Source: Seriola aureovittata (lineage: Eukaryota; Chordata; Actinopteri; Carangiformes; Carangidae). Taken from it: 64,000 bases of DNA. The translations under genes were made by a program, and so were the position numbers. Below are positions 1 through 9,937 of this stretch, piece by piece. The stretch lies in contig NC_079364.1 of NCBI RefSeq assembly GCF_021018895.1, positions 33,806,701 through 33,870,700 of the forward strand, read 5' to 3'. Under the pieces are notes generated by a model that made no database searches, was not told the origin of the DNA, and saw nothing but the letters and a program-made list of their open reading frames with translations. Position 1 is the stretch's first letter. Each line of letters begins with the position of its first letter.

Positions 1-390
1 CTATCTATCACTACTGGTAATCACATACACTATCAGACAATCAAACAAAGCACTCAAGTCTCAAACACATATCCATTATGGCCTGTATGGACCGACTTCT
101 CCAGAACACAACATCTCCCTTTTATTCAATTATCAGTCCTAGAAACAGATGGAATGCAAACACTGATAAAAGCAGAAGTTGCAGTGAGTCATCACAATCT
201 GCCAAGCTTCATCCATCACTGATCCTTCGTCAAGTGCAGTGGCAGCCATTTCTTCTCTCTGCCAGTGTGTATAGGTGTTAGTAGCGGGGAGAGTCATGGT
301 GAGAATCACCCTGAGGTGGTCTGCTAAACATAAGAGACTCTCTGTACACCTGCACACACATTGACATGGTAACAGACAAAGGTATGCTCG

Positions 391-392
<2 letters not shown>
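1..392. other. No gene recognised
   Basis: AT-moderate sequence leading into a CA microsatellite. No domain, tRNA box or transposon end was recognised. The small open frames here overlap on both strands and look like chance. Confidence 0.5.

Positions 393-464
<72 letters not shown>
393..464. repeat. (CA)n microsatellite
   Basis: About 35 CA units with one CATA interruption near 433. Open frames crossing it on the minus strand encode only repetitive Cys-Val and are artefacts. Confidence 0.97.
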
Positions 465-465
<1 letters not shown>

Positions 466-1355
466 TCCCAGGCTGGACATGTGGTGGGCCACCCAGTGCT
501 CCTGCTCCTCTTCCATTAAAACACATCTGGTAGCTCCATTAAAACAGCAAAGGAGAGAGTTACTCCCTCCGTCTCTGCCAAGTCCTCGCTTATCCTCATC
601 ATCTACACCACACCACCTTGATGAAGGGGATAATAGGCCAAATTAGATGTTTGCACACAGCTATGTATGTCAACAACCAATTTAACAGCAATTATGCCTT
701 GAGCAATGATGTTTTAGCGCATGTTTCCCCTGGCTGCCCTCCGTCCTACCTCACTCTCTCACACACACAGAAACACTCTGGTCTTTTATCAGGCTCCAGA
801 TCAGTTTTACTCTTTCTAGAGCAGACATGGGGGAATGGAGGTCGCTCCATGCAGAGCTGTTTTAGTCATGTAGAGCTCTCTGCAGCGTGTGGATCATGTT
901 CATGAGGCAAGTAACAGCTACTTTAACACGCCTACACAAAGTCTGCTTATGCATGAGGCACTAGCAGCCAGACAAATCCACAGCACTTTCTCACAGTTAT
1001 CTGGTCTAGTCATTGTCACACTCACATCTACGGAGCACAAACTGTATTCAGGTTCAGCTGTCTCATCTCATGGCAACAGACCTGTTCTATAATGGGAGAG
1101 AAACCCCTCAGATGAGTCAAAATACTCTCCTGAAACTGTTTGATCCTGATATGCTGACATCACCAGTTTTGGTTCATCTTTTTGATACAACAGTGCAGTT
1201 TGAACTTAAAGTAGAGGGTATAACTCCTACATGATTTCATCAAATACCAAGAAGATATTTTTCACCTCAAGGTACGATTGTACTGATTTGGAGTCAGAGA
1301 ATATTTTGCAGCAAATCTGCTTACAGCTGCGATATCTGAAAAAAACATTTTTAGT
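465..1355. other. No gene recognised
   Basis: Mixed-complexity DNA with short overlapping open frames and no recognisable protein motif. I see nothing else here. Confidence 0.45.
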
Positions 1356-1549
1356 AATTATATATATATATACATATATATCTATATAGATATATATATC
1401 TATATAACTGATTTCTTTCTTTATGTGTTCTTTCTTTATATGTCTGATTTCTTTCTTTATGTGTGTGTGTCTCTCTCTCTCTCTATATATATATATATAG
1501 ATATATATATAGATATAGATATAGATATATATGTATATATAGATATATC

Positions 1550-1604
<55 letters not shown>

Positions 1605-1625
1605 AGACATAAAGAAAGAAATCAG
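1356..1625. repeat. Compound AT/GA satellite with inverted arms
   Basis: An (AT)n/(GATA)n core sits between two inverted arms. The left arm (about 1444-1500) runs CTGATTTCTTTCTTTATG, then TG/CT repeats, then TA repeats. The right arm (about 1552-1625) is its reverse complement, ending CATAAAGAAAGAAATCAG. A related TTTCTTTCTTTATGTG block also occurs at 1411-1429. The arrangement predicts a hairpin or cruciform. It may be a foldback element whose centre expanded as a microsatellite. Confidence 0.85.
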
Positions 1626-2217
1626 TCCAGTCAATCCTGTTTTTGTTCCTCAATTGTTTAAAAACAAAATGTAAATGTGTGAGCAAATGGTTGTAAAAGT
1701 TTGTAATCAGACTCAGATCAACATAAGCAGACATGTGGAATTGTGTTTCAGCTTTTCACCTCTTTGCCTGGACCGCATCAGCAGCCTTACAATCGCAAAT
1801 GTTGCTGACTGACTGATGATATTTCCACCACTGGTCAGTGGAGTGCTGAGCCGCAGTCTGCTCTGCCGCTCTGGTTTCCCGGCTGCTTGGGAACTGCAGG
1901 AAAGAGGAGGAGCACTTCCAATACACTGAGCCTCTCCTCGTTTACAGCAAATAAAACTACTTTCATTCATAAACATAAGACACACTGAGCAGAGAGAGAG
2001 AGAGCAGGAGAGAGGGAGGGAGAGAGAAGTCATCGAAGTCATCGAGTTGGTCTATGACATACTCTACATATGAAACAGAGGGAGTTAGACATAAAGACCT
2101 GCCTCTAACAAAAGTCTGTTACGTTCTGGAGCTGAAGTAAATAAAGACTAAACTATTGTGGATCCCAGAAGGAGGCTGTGCTCTGTGTGAGAGACTGAAT
2201 AAGAAAGAGAATCTGTC
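1626..2217. other. No gene recognised; short GA-rich tract
   Basis: Contains an impure (GA)n tract at about 1988-2028. Otherwise no recognised feature. Confidence 0.45.
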
Positions 2218-2375
2218 CCGGGCCCCAGTGGTTCAACTGGTGGAGCGTGTGACATTTGGTGTAGTCCTTGCTCCATCGGCCCAGGTTAAAGTCTGGTCTA
2301 TGGCCCTTTATGGCCCTTTGCTGCATCTTCCCTCTCTCTCTTTCTCACTATGACTGTAATCAAGGCAAAAGCACA
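2218..2375 (+). mobile_element. tRNA-derived SINE, degenerate copy
   Basis: The head resembles a tRNA A-box (TGGTTCAACTGG at about 2229-2240). A degenerate B-box follows (GGTTAAAGTC near 2285, one mismatch to GGTTCRANNC). The body has the same layout as the SINE at 61.88 kb: a pyrimidine-rich TCTCTCTCTTTCTCACT stretch, then ATGACTGTAATCAAGGCAAAAG. The 3' flank matches the flank of the SINE tail near 51.3 kb. It is an old copy and its pol III promoter is probably weak. Confidence 0.7.
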
Positions 2376-2440
2376 GTTATAGAATAAGGATTTGACAAGA
2401 GGTCCAGACATGTACTAGGTTTAGATCTAGTCTGCTTAAT
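2376..2440 (+). repeat. Flanking repeat shared with 51.47 kb
   Basis: The stretch from about 2388 reads GATTTGACAAGAGGTCCAGA and continues to an ACTAGGTTT block. It matches 51470-51510 (GGTTTGACCAGAGGTCCAGA and the same continuation). Both copies lie 3' of a SINE tail of the same family, so the repeat unit is longer than the SINE alone. Confidence 0.7.
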
Positions 2441-2904
2441 CTAAGTGTTCACTGTCCTGTGTTTTCCTCTCCACCAACTTTCTCTACAGATGCTAAATGC
2501 TCCACTTTGTTCTCCAGCTGCCCCTGACTGTGTCTGTCTGCTGTTTGATGCGATGCAGGTAGATTATAGATTTCACTGCACACAGAGTCCAGTGAAGCTG
2601 TGTGAATCCAAAACAATGATGTAAAAGAGGCTAAAAACATCCACAGAACTGAAGGGAACAGCAGAACTGGTGATGATACTCTGTGGGTTCATCACCACCA
2701 GCAATTACTTTCATGCTACAGTCATTAGATCCACTGATAATTTAGAAATATTGATTATTGAAAATGACAAGCAGTAAAACAGTGAGCTCTGAAACTGAGG
2801 GCAGCAAAAAGTTGGAGATCTGATGTGCTGAAAACATTCTGTGGGAGTTTTAGTTCTTTTAAATGCTAATATATTAATTGTTTTGTAACTTGGTTAAAGT
2901 AGCA
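2441..2904. other. No gene recognised
   Basis: Unique-looking DNA between the SINE-flank repeat and the LINE. No coding signal was recognised. Confidence 0.45.
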
Positions 2905-3866
2905 AAGTACGTCAGGCTGGGTAACTGGGTCTCAGGGACAGTGATGAGCAGCACTGGGGCTCCACAGGGGACTGTTCTGGTTCCGTTCCTGTTCACCCTG
3001 TACACGGCGGACTTTGAATACAACTCTGAGTCCTGCCACATCCAGAAATACTCAGATGACACAGCTATTGTGGCATGTATCAGGAACAGGCAGGAAGAGG
3101 AGTACAGGGATCTGACGATGGCCTTCAGTGAATGGAGTGACAACAACTGCCTCCTTCTGAACACCTCCAAGACCAAGGAGACAGTCATGGACCTTCGGAG
3201 GTTTAGGCCCACCCTTCAGCCAGTCAACATACGAGGGAAGGACATTGAGTTGGTGCACACTTATAAATACCTAGGTGTGCACCTGGACAGTAAACTGGAC
3301 TGGTCCCTGAACACGGATGCCATCTACCTGAAGGGGCAGAGCCAGTTCTTTTACCTCAGGAAGCTCAGGTCCTTTGACGTCTGCAGTGAAATGCTGCACA
3401 TGTTTTATCAGTCAGTGGTGGACAGTGTACTTTTTTATGCTGCAGTCTTCTGGGGCAGCAGCATGTCAGACATGAACACAAGGAGACTGGACAAGCTGGT
3501 CAAAAAGGCTGGGTCTGTGCTTGGCAGGAGTCTGGACTCACTCAGGACTGTTGTGGAGAGACGCATGCAATGTAAGATGGAGGCCATCTTGGACAATACC
3601 AACCATCGTCTCCTCAACATTCTGGCAGGACAGAGAAGCAGCTACAGGTGCAGCAAACATCTCATCTCACTGCGCTGCAGAACAGAGAGGTTCAGGAGAT
3701 CCTTTGTTCCCACTGCCATTGGGCTATACAACAACTCAGCCAAAGGAAGTGGACTAATTTAGTTATTGTTTATTATTTATTATTAACTATTATTATTATT
3801 ACTAATGAGCTACTGGGCACCTGAATTTCCCATAAGGAATAAGTGAAGTATTTATCTATCTATGGG
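2905..3866 (+). mobile_element. 5'-truncated non-LTR retrotransposon (copy 1)
   Basis: Similarity to the second copy at 37.3-39.2 kb begins near 2907 and runs through the reverse transcriptase C-terminal half and 3' UTR to a short ATCT-repeat tail (3850-3863). The 3' end carries the AATTTCCCataaGGAATAAGTGAAGTAT signature typical in form of teleost L2/CR1/Rex1-group elements. Loss of the 5' part with an intact 3' end is what target-primed reverse transcription normally leaves. I cannot decide the clade by eye. Confidence 0.88.
2908..3762 (+). CDS. LINE reverse transcriptase C-terminal part (partial, open frame)
   Basis: A continuous frame of about 285 codons without a stop. It begins inside the reverse transcriptase palm: GAPQG box at about 2956, then the catalytic YSDD box at about 3049-3060. 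A STSKTKE/NTSKTKE-type block, the thumb region (YKYLGVHLD) and the C-terminal segment ending before TAG at 3760 follow. The endonuclease and fingers domains are missing, so the product could not retrotranspose. The upstream Met at 2878 lies outside the element and is accidental. The absence of stops or frameshifts, unlike copy 2, suggests a younger insertion. Confidence 0.85.
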   Translation, partial: YVRLGNWVSGTVMSSTGAPQGTVLVPFLFTLYTADFEYNSESCHIQKYSDDTAIVACIRNRQEEEYRDLTMAFSEWSDNNCLLLNTSKTKETVMDLRRFRPTLQPVNIRGKDIELVHTYKYLGVHLDSKLDWSLNTDAIYLKGQSQFFYLRKLRSFDVCSEMLHMFYQSVVDSVLFYAAVFWGSSMSDMNTRRLDKLVKKAGSVLGRSLDSLRTVVERRMQCKMEAILDNTNHRLLNILAGQRSSYRCSKHLISLRCRTERFRRSFVPTAIGLYNNSAKGSGLI

Positions 3867-3994
3867 TTTAAATTCTAATATCAAGTGTTGTTGTCAATCA
3901 TTTACTTTAGAAAACAGCTGTGAGCCCAGATGTGAACTGCTGACTATCACCCTGAGCAACAAGACTGTCCTTCCCTAAAAAAAAACAAATAAAA

Positions 3995-4180
3995 AAACTC
4001 AGTGTTTATTATTGTAACCATGACGACGAAAGTCCAACCATAACGAATTACTTAACCCAGATCATGATCTTTTCCTAAATATAACTGTGACCGTTCCATA
4101 ATCTTAACTGTGTGTTTATTATTGTACCCATGACGATCAATGTCCTGTACACCTGTTGCCATAGGGACACTATTTCAAGA
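3995..4180. repeat. Dispersed repeat C, copy 1
   Basis: Contains two partial units beginning TTTATTATTGTA-(A/C)CCATGACGA, followed by AACCCAGATCATGATCTTTTC and a GTTGCCATAGGGACACTATTT end. The same order occurs at 46685-46905 (TTATTGTAACCATGACAACA, AACCCAAATCACCATCTTTTC, GCCGCCGTAGGGGCAAG). The element class is unknown. It is probably an old non-autonomous repeat. Confidence 0.6.
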
Positions 4181-6428
4181 AACACTCCTATTTGCTGTAT
4201 CAGGTCATTTGCAACAGGCTACACATTTCTTCAAATCAATAGAGTCAAAAAAATCAAATAAAATAAAATATGTATGTCCAGCTGGAAAAAAAAGTTTCAA
4301 CTTGTTCTTACTTTTCCAAAAAAAAGATCTACAAGGTTCTAGTTTACATTCACAATGCACTGTATTTGCCAGGGAACTCCAGCCAAGTTCCCTGATCAAC
4401 AGTGAGGAGCTAGACAAGCATATGGATAGAGCATGTCTCTGGGCTAAGCCATCAGAGATGTTCATCCCTCCCCTCAGTGAAAGCACTCCAGGTCAGAGAA
4501 ACCAGAGGGGAGAGTGAGAGTCCAGCTGACCAGACCCTGAAAAACTTTCATCTCTGATTACACAGCTTCTCTCTCTGGAGTGTATACTTCTCCACCCCAG
4601 CATACTGATCAGGCTGATTCAGCCCTCCATGATCACTACAGCTCACAGACTGACTGACATGGGCCCTGCCCCCCCTCCCCTCACCCCTTCACAACCCCCA
4701 CCCCCGTCTCTATCCTCCATCCCCCAGCCCTCTCAGCCTTCTCCTGCAGCACCTAGGGTTATCGTCAGAAGTCTATAGCCCTTCCAAAGTCTCAGTAGAA
4801 ATCAGCAGGGCTGGATCAGTGAGGAGGCCTGGCCAGAGGAGGCCTCTGAGAGGAGAAGAGGTGTTCTGGCTCTTAAGAGACTCCCCTCCCGGCTTTCTGA
4901 AGGGGGAGGGCAAACGGAAGGAAAATCAATAGGCAAGGATCAGTAGGCCTGTGATGGCATGGCTAATCGGGTTTCTGCATTAATGTTTCAGATGCTGGGA
5001 GAACTCGTTGCCTGGCGTGCTGTACTCAGGGCCTCAGAAGCCTTGCACAATAAGCAGCAAACATACACACAAAAGCTTGTAGGTTCACACACACTGACTC
5101 ACTCAAGAACACAAAAGAGAATGTCAAATCAGTAAGAAGCTCCACTTTGCATTTCCTCATTTTTTGGACCAAATATAAACTCAAACCTGATTCAGCAAGA
5201 ACCTCAAACTTTGTGCTGAACACTGATGCTGAGCCATTGAACACAGTCACAAAACACACTAGTCTGAGGTTGTGACACCAGTCTGGATTTGCATCAAATA
5301 TTCCACATTTAATTCTAAGTGCAGAACAAGAGTTGATAGCACAAGAGGTCTGGAACAATTACCTGAACCGGGCAGGAGGAGGGAGGAGATCAGTACAGAC
5401 AACAGCCCTGAAAAATGCAAGCCATAGGTCACTGTTGAGATAAGCCCTTAGAACTGCAGATTGCTGGTGTGTGTCAACTTGTGTGCGTGCGTGCGTGCGT
5501 GTGTCCACATGTGTATATGAAGCAGAGAGAGGCAGGAGGAGCAGTCCTCCCAGACACTGAATCATAATCCCTAAACTCTGTGTTGTTGCCACAGTTTCCA
5601 CATTGCTTTCCTCTGACATTAGCCATGTATAAATCAGACTGCGACAGACAGGCAGCTCCCTTCAGGAGGCTGGTACGGGAAGGGGAGCTGCCACAGGCTG
5701 CACCCTGGGCCCCCACCCACCACCACTACCCCTCCTCATCAGCAGATGTGCTCTGCTCTCCTATCTGCTAACCCCCCCCCACCACCACCACCACCTATAA
5801 ACACACACACACCTTCATCCCACCACTCATAATGACACCACTAATGCCTCCAACCATGCTGAAATATTAACTCAATGCTCTCCTACTCTCTGGCTATAGC
5901 TTTAACTACAACAACAGCAGTGATAGTATGAGGCCAGCAATGATGATGCCTTGAAGTGCTCCTCAGTCAAACCAGGATTTTTTTTTTCTCAAAATGTTTG
6001 GAGAAATCTGCAAAACATTCAGTGAAAATGTAATGGTATTTCAGTTTTATATTATTTGAATAGCACAAAATTATAACATACATTATATCAAGGCACTTTA
6101 CAGTATAACATCAAGAACTTATTGTAGAGAGAAACCCAACAATTCCTCCATGAGCAGCACTGTGACAGCCAAGAAGAAAAACTGACAGGACCAGACTGAA
6201 ATTGGGGTTTGGGGAAGGGATCTACCTCGGTACTGTAAATTAATGTCATCAGCTAAGTAGCTAGATAACTAGGTAATGTTTACAGTAAAACATTAGGTAC
6301 TGTCAGCAAACCCAAACAAGTAAAGCATGCATTGAACAACACACTGTTACATTGCTGCACATAAACTCATGTAAAACTGCCAATTTCAATAACAATCTTA
6401 ATATGTAAGTTACAGTAGCTGTGCTAGA
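4181..6428. other. Unique intergenic DNA, no gene recognised
   Basis: Includes a (GCGT)n stretch at about 5485-5502, a C-rich/CCA tract at 5771-5797 followed by a short CA run, and a complex block at 4800-5030 containing GGCTAATCGGGTTT and GCATTAATG. That block could be regulatory but nothing proves it. The open frames overlap in several phases and have no recognisable domain. Confidence 0.4.
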
Positions 6429-6429
6429 G

Positions 6430-6750
6430 TAAGCTGCTCCACCATTGCCATCTTTCCAGTGTCTGACTCCACCCCTAACTCCAATCTAATCCAAAATTGG
6501 TTGAGGGTGTGAGCTGAAACTTCAGTGAATGCCAGTTTGTGGCAAGCATGCGCTCAACCACTTGTCACTCCAAGAGGCCACGCCCTCAGTTCTCCAGAAC
6601 TTTAAGCCTTAATAAAATATAAACAGGTGAGTTATATAAAAAGTTCTCATGAAGGAGGAAATTAGCTCTAGAGACCAGTTTTTGTACCAGGCTGTAAACA
6701 TGTTTATTTCTGCTGTAAAGTTGGACATTTTAACATGGGAGTCTATGGGA
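6430..6750 (-). repeat. Dispersed repeat A, copy 1
   Basis: This is the reverse complement of the unit at 22113-22567. In order on this strand: GCTGCTCCACCATTGCC, a CCACCCCTAACTCCAA block, GGCCACGCCCTCA, the CTAGAGACCAGTTTTTGTACC block, and a CATTTTAACATGGGAGTCTATGG-type end. All are present in the other copy in opposite orientation. No coding capacity was seen. It is probably a teleost non-autonomous DNA element, class not determined. Confidence 0.8.
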
Positions 6751-6854
6751 ACTGGGAATACAGGCTGTTTCCACACTCACATAGGCAATTAATTGCTACG
6801 CAGCTACATAATATATCACACACTTTTTGGATAAAAGATATTTCACGTGTAAAC

Positions 6855-7262
6855 TAGAATCTCCTCCTTGTGGTTGTTTCCTCCACCAACCAGACAAGCT
6901 ACAGGAAATATGGTCAGTCTCTCCTTCCTGAGTTACAGTGTTGAATAATGGCCAGAAATGTTTTTACAGAACATTATGATGTCACAGTGAAATTGTCCTT
7001 TGAACTTTTAACTAAAAAATGTCATCTCTTCACTTTATCCTTATAGACATCTAAGTTAAATTACGGCATGATTAGTGTATGAATTTGAGTTGAAATGTGT
7101 TTTGTGAGGTCACAGTCACCTTGACTACCAAAATCTAATCAGTTCATCCTTGACTCCAAATGAATTGTAGTGTGTTCCCTCATGGCGTTACTGAGATATG
7201 TTCACAAGAATGGGACCGAGTGACAGACAACCCAAGGACATAATGCCTCCGGACCTGGCTGT
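6855..7262 (-). repeat. Dispersed repeat B, copy 1 (nuclear-receptor-site repeat)
   Basis: Same family as 58560-58872 and, in inverse orientation, 44236-44470 and 60735-60890. Markers are a TAGAATCTCCTCCTTGTGG start, a TGAGGTCACAGTCACCTTGAC block at about 7105, and ATATGTTCACAAGAATGGGA followed by GACAGACAACCC at 7196-7230. The palindromic receptor half-sites here are degenerate: one mismatch from AGGTCAnnnTGACCT. Confidence 0.75.
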
Positions 7263-7296
7263 CACGAAAAGAACAAAACATACATTTAGCATATAT

Positions 7297-7740
7297 TGTC
7301 ACATTCAAGGGAAAAACTGAACCCAAATGCAGACCATGAAGAAGGGGGTTGGTGGGAAAAGATCTTTTAATAACAAAAAGTGACTTACTTAAAGAACTCA
7401 AAATCCAAAATGGAGGCAAAATCCAGAAACAAAACTGAAACACTAAGGAAACTAATCAGGAGGGAAAAGCAGGAGCAATCCAAATACCGGAAACACAGGA
7501 GCATGAGCCATGAAAACAAGATGAACTGACCCAGACAAAGGGGAGCACAGAGACTAAATAGACACAAGGGAGGCAAGGGTGATTGAACACAGGTCTGCGG
7601 GGCAGACAATCAACAAAGAGGGAAACAGGACGAAGACCTGAAGTCAAAACATCAAGAGACACATGAGGAAACTAACTACAAAATAAAACAGGAAATGACC
7701 AAACACAAACATAAATTGTCCGTCATGGCAACCCATGACA
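7297..7740 (-). mobile_element. Candidate solo LTR, 444 bp
   Basis: The segment begins TGTCAC and ends ATGACA (TG...CA) and is flanked by TATAT on both sides (7292-7296 and 7741-7745). Read on the minus strand it has a TTATTAAAAG polyadenylation-like region, a TATTTAG box and the CATGTGTCTC/GATTGTCTGCCCCGC composition also seen at 32.03-32.44 kb. No internal gag or pol follows, so it would be a solo LTR, perhaps Gypsy-like. The duplicated TATAT is low-complexity, which weakens this evidence. Confidence 0.5.
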
Positions 7741-9240
7741 TATATATATGCTATTAATGTAGCAAATGTATGCATTTATTTATTTATTCATCTAGTTTCT
7801 AACATTACCCTGGTACAGATCCTGTTCTTGCATGTTACACTTTTATATCTTCTTGGCTTTTATTTGGACTTTTTTAATTCAGTTTTCTTGCTTTTTCTTT
7901 GGAAACAAAAAACAAAAAAAATCTTCAATAGTGCCAAAAAAACTTGATTGCTGTTTATGTTTTAAAATAAAAACCAAAGAAAGCCATGTAAATTCTGCTT
8001 TTGGTTTCAAACTAAATAATGATAAAAGAAATTGCAAGGTTTTCCTTTTTTGGATTCAAAAATTTTGTTTTTAAATTACAGAATTTAAATTATCTTAAAT
8101 TCCAGATTATGTGATGATGAGGTCATCAGTTAACTCATGTTGTCATCTGGTCTTGAGACTGTAAATGTTTCACATAAATTATGAGGAACAAGCTGGAGAA
8201 AGACAAGAAAGAAAAGTTCTGATCACTACCTGCAGCAAGAGTCCAAAAATGAATGCCATGCTCTGCCACTCGGCTGTGGCCTAGTCACAGTGCCAATAAC
8301 CCTCATGCAGCTTCTCTACCAGGGTAGAAAATCTTTTCTCAAGACCTCAGATAAACAGACAGGAGACTGCCTTTCCCATTCAGCAGTGGCCCATTCTCCT
8401 ATTCTCCCAGTCAAACTGGTGATAATATAAGAAACTAAAGAGCTTTCAGTGGGAAAAGATGCGTCTGGAGGTCAAAGGTTAGTGTGCTCGGCACAGGAAG
8501 GAGAGGCAAGTTTCTGGGTCACCATCATACCTCTGGGGAGCAAAAGTGACAATCTGGCAAAGGAACAAATCATTTAGACGTGCTGATGATAATGATATCC
8601 AGTCCTTACCAATGCTTTGTATGTTGATGTGTTTATTTTCTTTACTTGTCCAAGCATGTGTCAAAACAATTAGTTTCAGTGTCTAGGATTTACAAATTAA
8701 GTGAAAAACTGTTTGCTCCTTTACACACTGCCTGCGTTGCATGGCGACTGACGTCACTGAGCTGCTGCAGAGAATCTCGTGTGTTCACAGCGGCTGCGTC
8801 TCTGCTGCTGCAGCTCTATCTCTCTACATAGAGTTTGCAGGTTACTGGAATGTTGGATTTGTCTTCATTATAAATTAATTTCTGATTTATTTTTGACAGA
8901 AAATGTTACTAAATTGTCACTTTCTCCACATGCAGCTGATAAAATGGTTTCATGTCAGTCATATTCAGATTCAGACTACACACTGTTTTATGTGATGTTT
9001 CTGGTATAATGTCACTATGACATCAACTGGTCTTCTCACTCTCTGCTTCTGCTGGGAGATGCTGAATCTCTAGATTGCGTGACACAGTCACGAGGCAAGA
9101 GACACACGTCACGCAGGCAATGTTTCGCTCTAACCCGTTAACATGCGCCAAAACGAAAATAAAGACATTCCACAGCCGCAACACATCCATCCAGTGTGAT
9201 GCTGGCCTTACGGTGAGCACCACCTGTGAATACTGCCTTG
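7741..9240. other. No gene recognised
   Basis: AT-rich from 7741 to 8100, then unique DNA. A CpG-richer patch at 8735-9210 has an isolated TGACGTCA at 8749-8756 and a CGTGACacaGTCACG palindrome at 9078-9092. It may be the margin of an old DNA element, but no second end was found. Confidence 0.4.
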
Positions 9241-9570
9241 TTTGTTGTTTGTTTTGAAATGAAAAAAACAACCTTGGGGAACAGCTTGTTTCCCAATTAC
9301 CATTTAGAAATAGGGAAAAAAAAATGTGAAACAACCCATTTCCCAATTTTGTTTGGATAACAAACAACAGAAGAAAAAAAATGAACAGTTATCTGTTTTT
9401 CCTTGATGTGATTATAAATGCAAATTGGGAATTGAAACACCTGTGTGGGGATCATCTTTCTCAATTTTGTGTCTATTTTTTTGGTGTCTTTGTTTTTTGC
9501 GATTTCTAAATGGTAATTTGAAAATGCACTGTTTCCCGATTTTGGTTCTCATTTCAACAACAAACAAAAA
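9241..9570. mobile_element. Foldback MITE-like element, about 330 bp
   Basis: Two long inverted arms face each other. The left arm (9241-9320) and the reverse complement of the right arm (9491-9570) share a TTTGTTTG/GAAATGA start, a GG(G/A)AACAG block, and AATTACCATTTAGAAAT followed by an A-rich end. The arms are about 75-80 bp with small indels. The centre is AT-rich and non-coding. The target duplication could not be fixed because the flanks are also TTTG-rich. The superfamily is unknown, possibly hAT. Confidence 0.75.
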
Positions 9571-9699
9571 TTTGTTGGCCGCAAAGTAAACAGACCTCCT
9601 ACAAGCAGGATTTAAGCCTTGATTTATAAGATATGTGATCTCTGTGCATGGATTGGCAGATTCTCTACTGTACTTTATATAGTACATGGTCTCATTTGC

Positions 9700-9937
9700 T
9701 TATATAAAGTTACCCAGAAATTGGAAGGTCGCGGTTTGATTCCTGGCTCCTCCAGTCCACGTGTCCAAGTGTCCTTGGGCAAGACACTGAACCCAAAAAT
9801 TTGGGTATCAAGTGTGTGTGGGATACAGAAGCTGTAGAGAAGAAGTGCTGAGTGAATGGATGAATGTGGTGTAAAGCTCTTTAAGTGATTGATAAGACTA
9901 GAAAAGTGTTATATAAATGTGGTCCATTTACCATATT
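9700..9937 (+). mobile_element. Teleost SINE-like repeat, copy 1
   Basis: A B-box-like GGTTTGATTCC (9733-9743) is followed by CCAAGTGTCCTTGGGCAAGA, an ACTGAACCCAAAAATT block, a GTGAATGGATGAATGTGG block, and the terminal signature AAAAGTGTTATATAAATGTGG-TCCATTTACC. A sister copy lies at 24380-24562. The tRNA-like head is largely missing, so this copy is probably inactive. Confidence 0.7.

Noticed and set aside
139..516. 125-codon minus-strand frame rich in Cys-Val
   Set aside because: Produced by reading through the CA microsatellite. No domain outside the repeat.
1227..1661. Ile/Tyr- and Ser/Leu-rich frames on both strands
   Set aside because: Translations of the AT/GA satellite, open on both strands because the repeat lacks stops.
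8749..8756. Perfect CRE palindrome TGACGTCA
   Set aside because: An 8-bp site is expected about once per 65 kb. No supporting promoter context.
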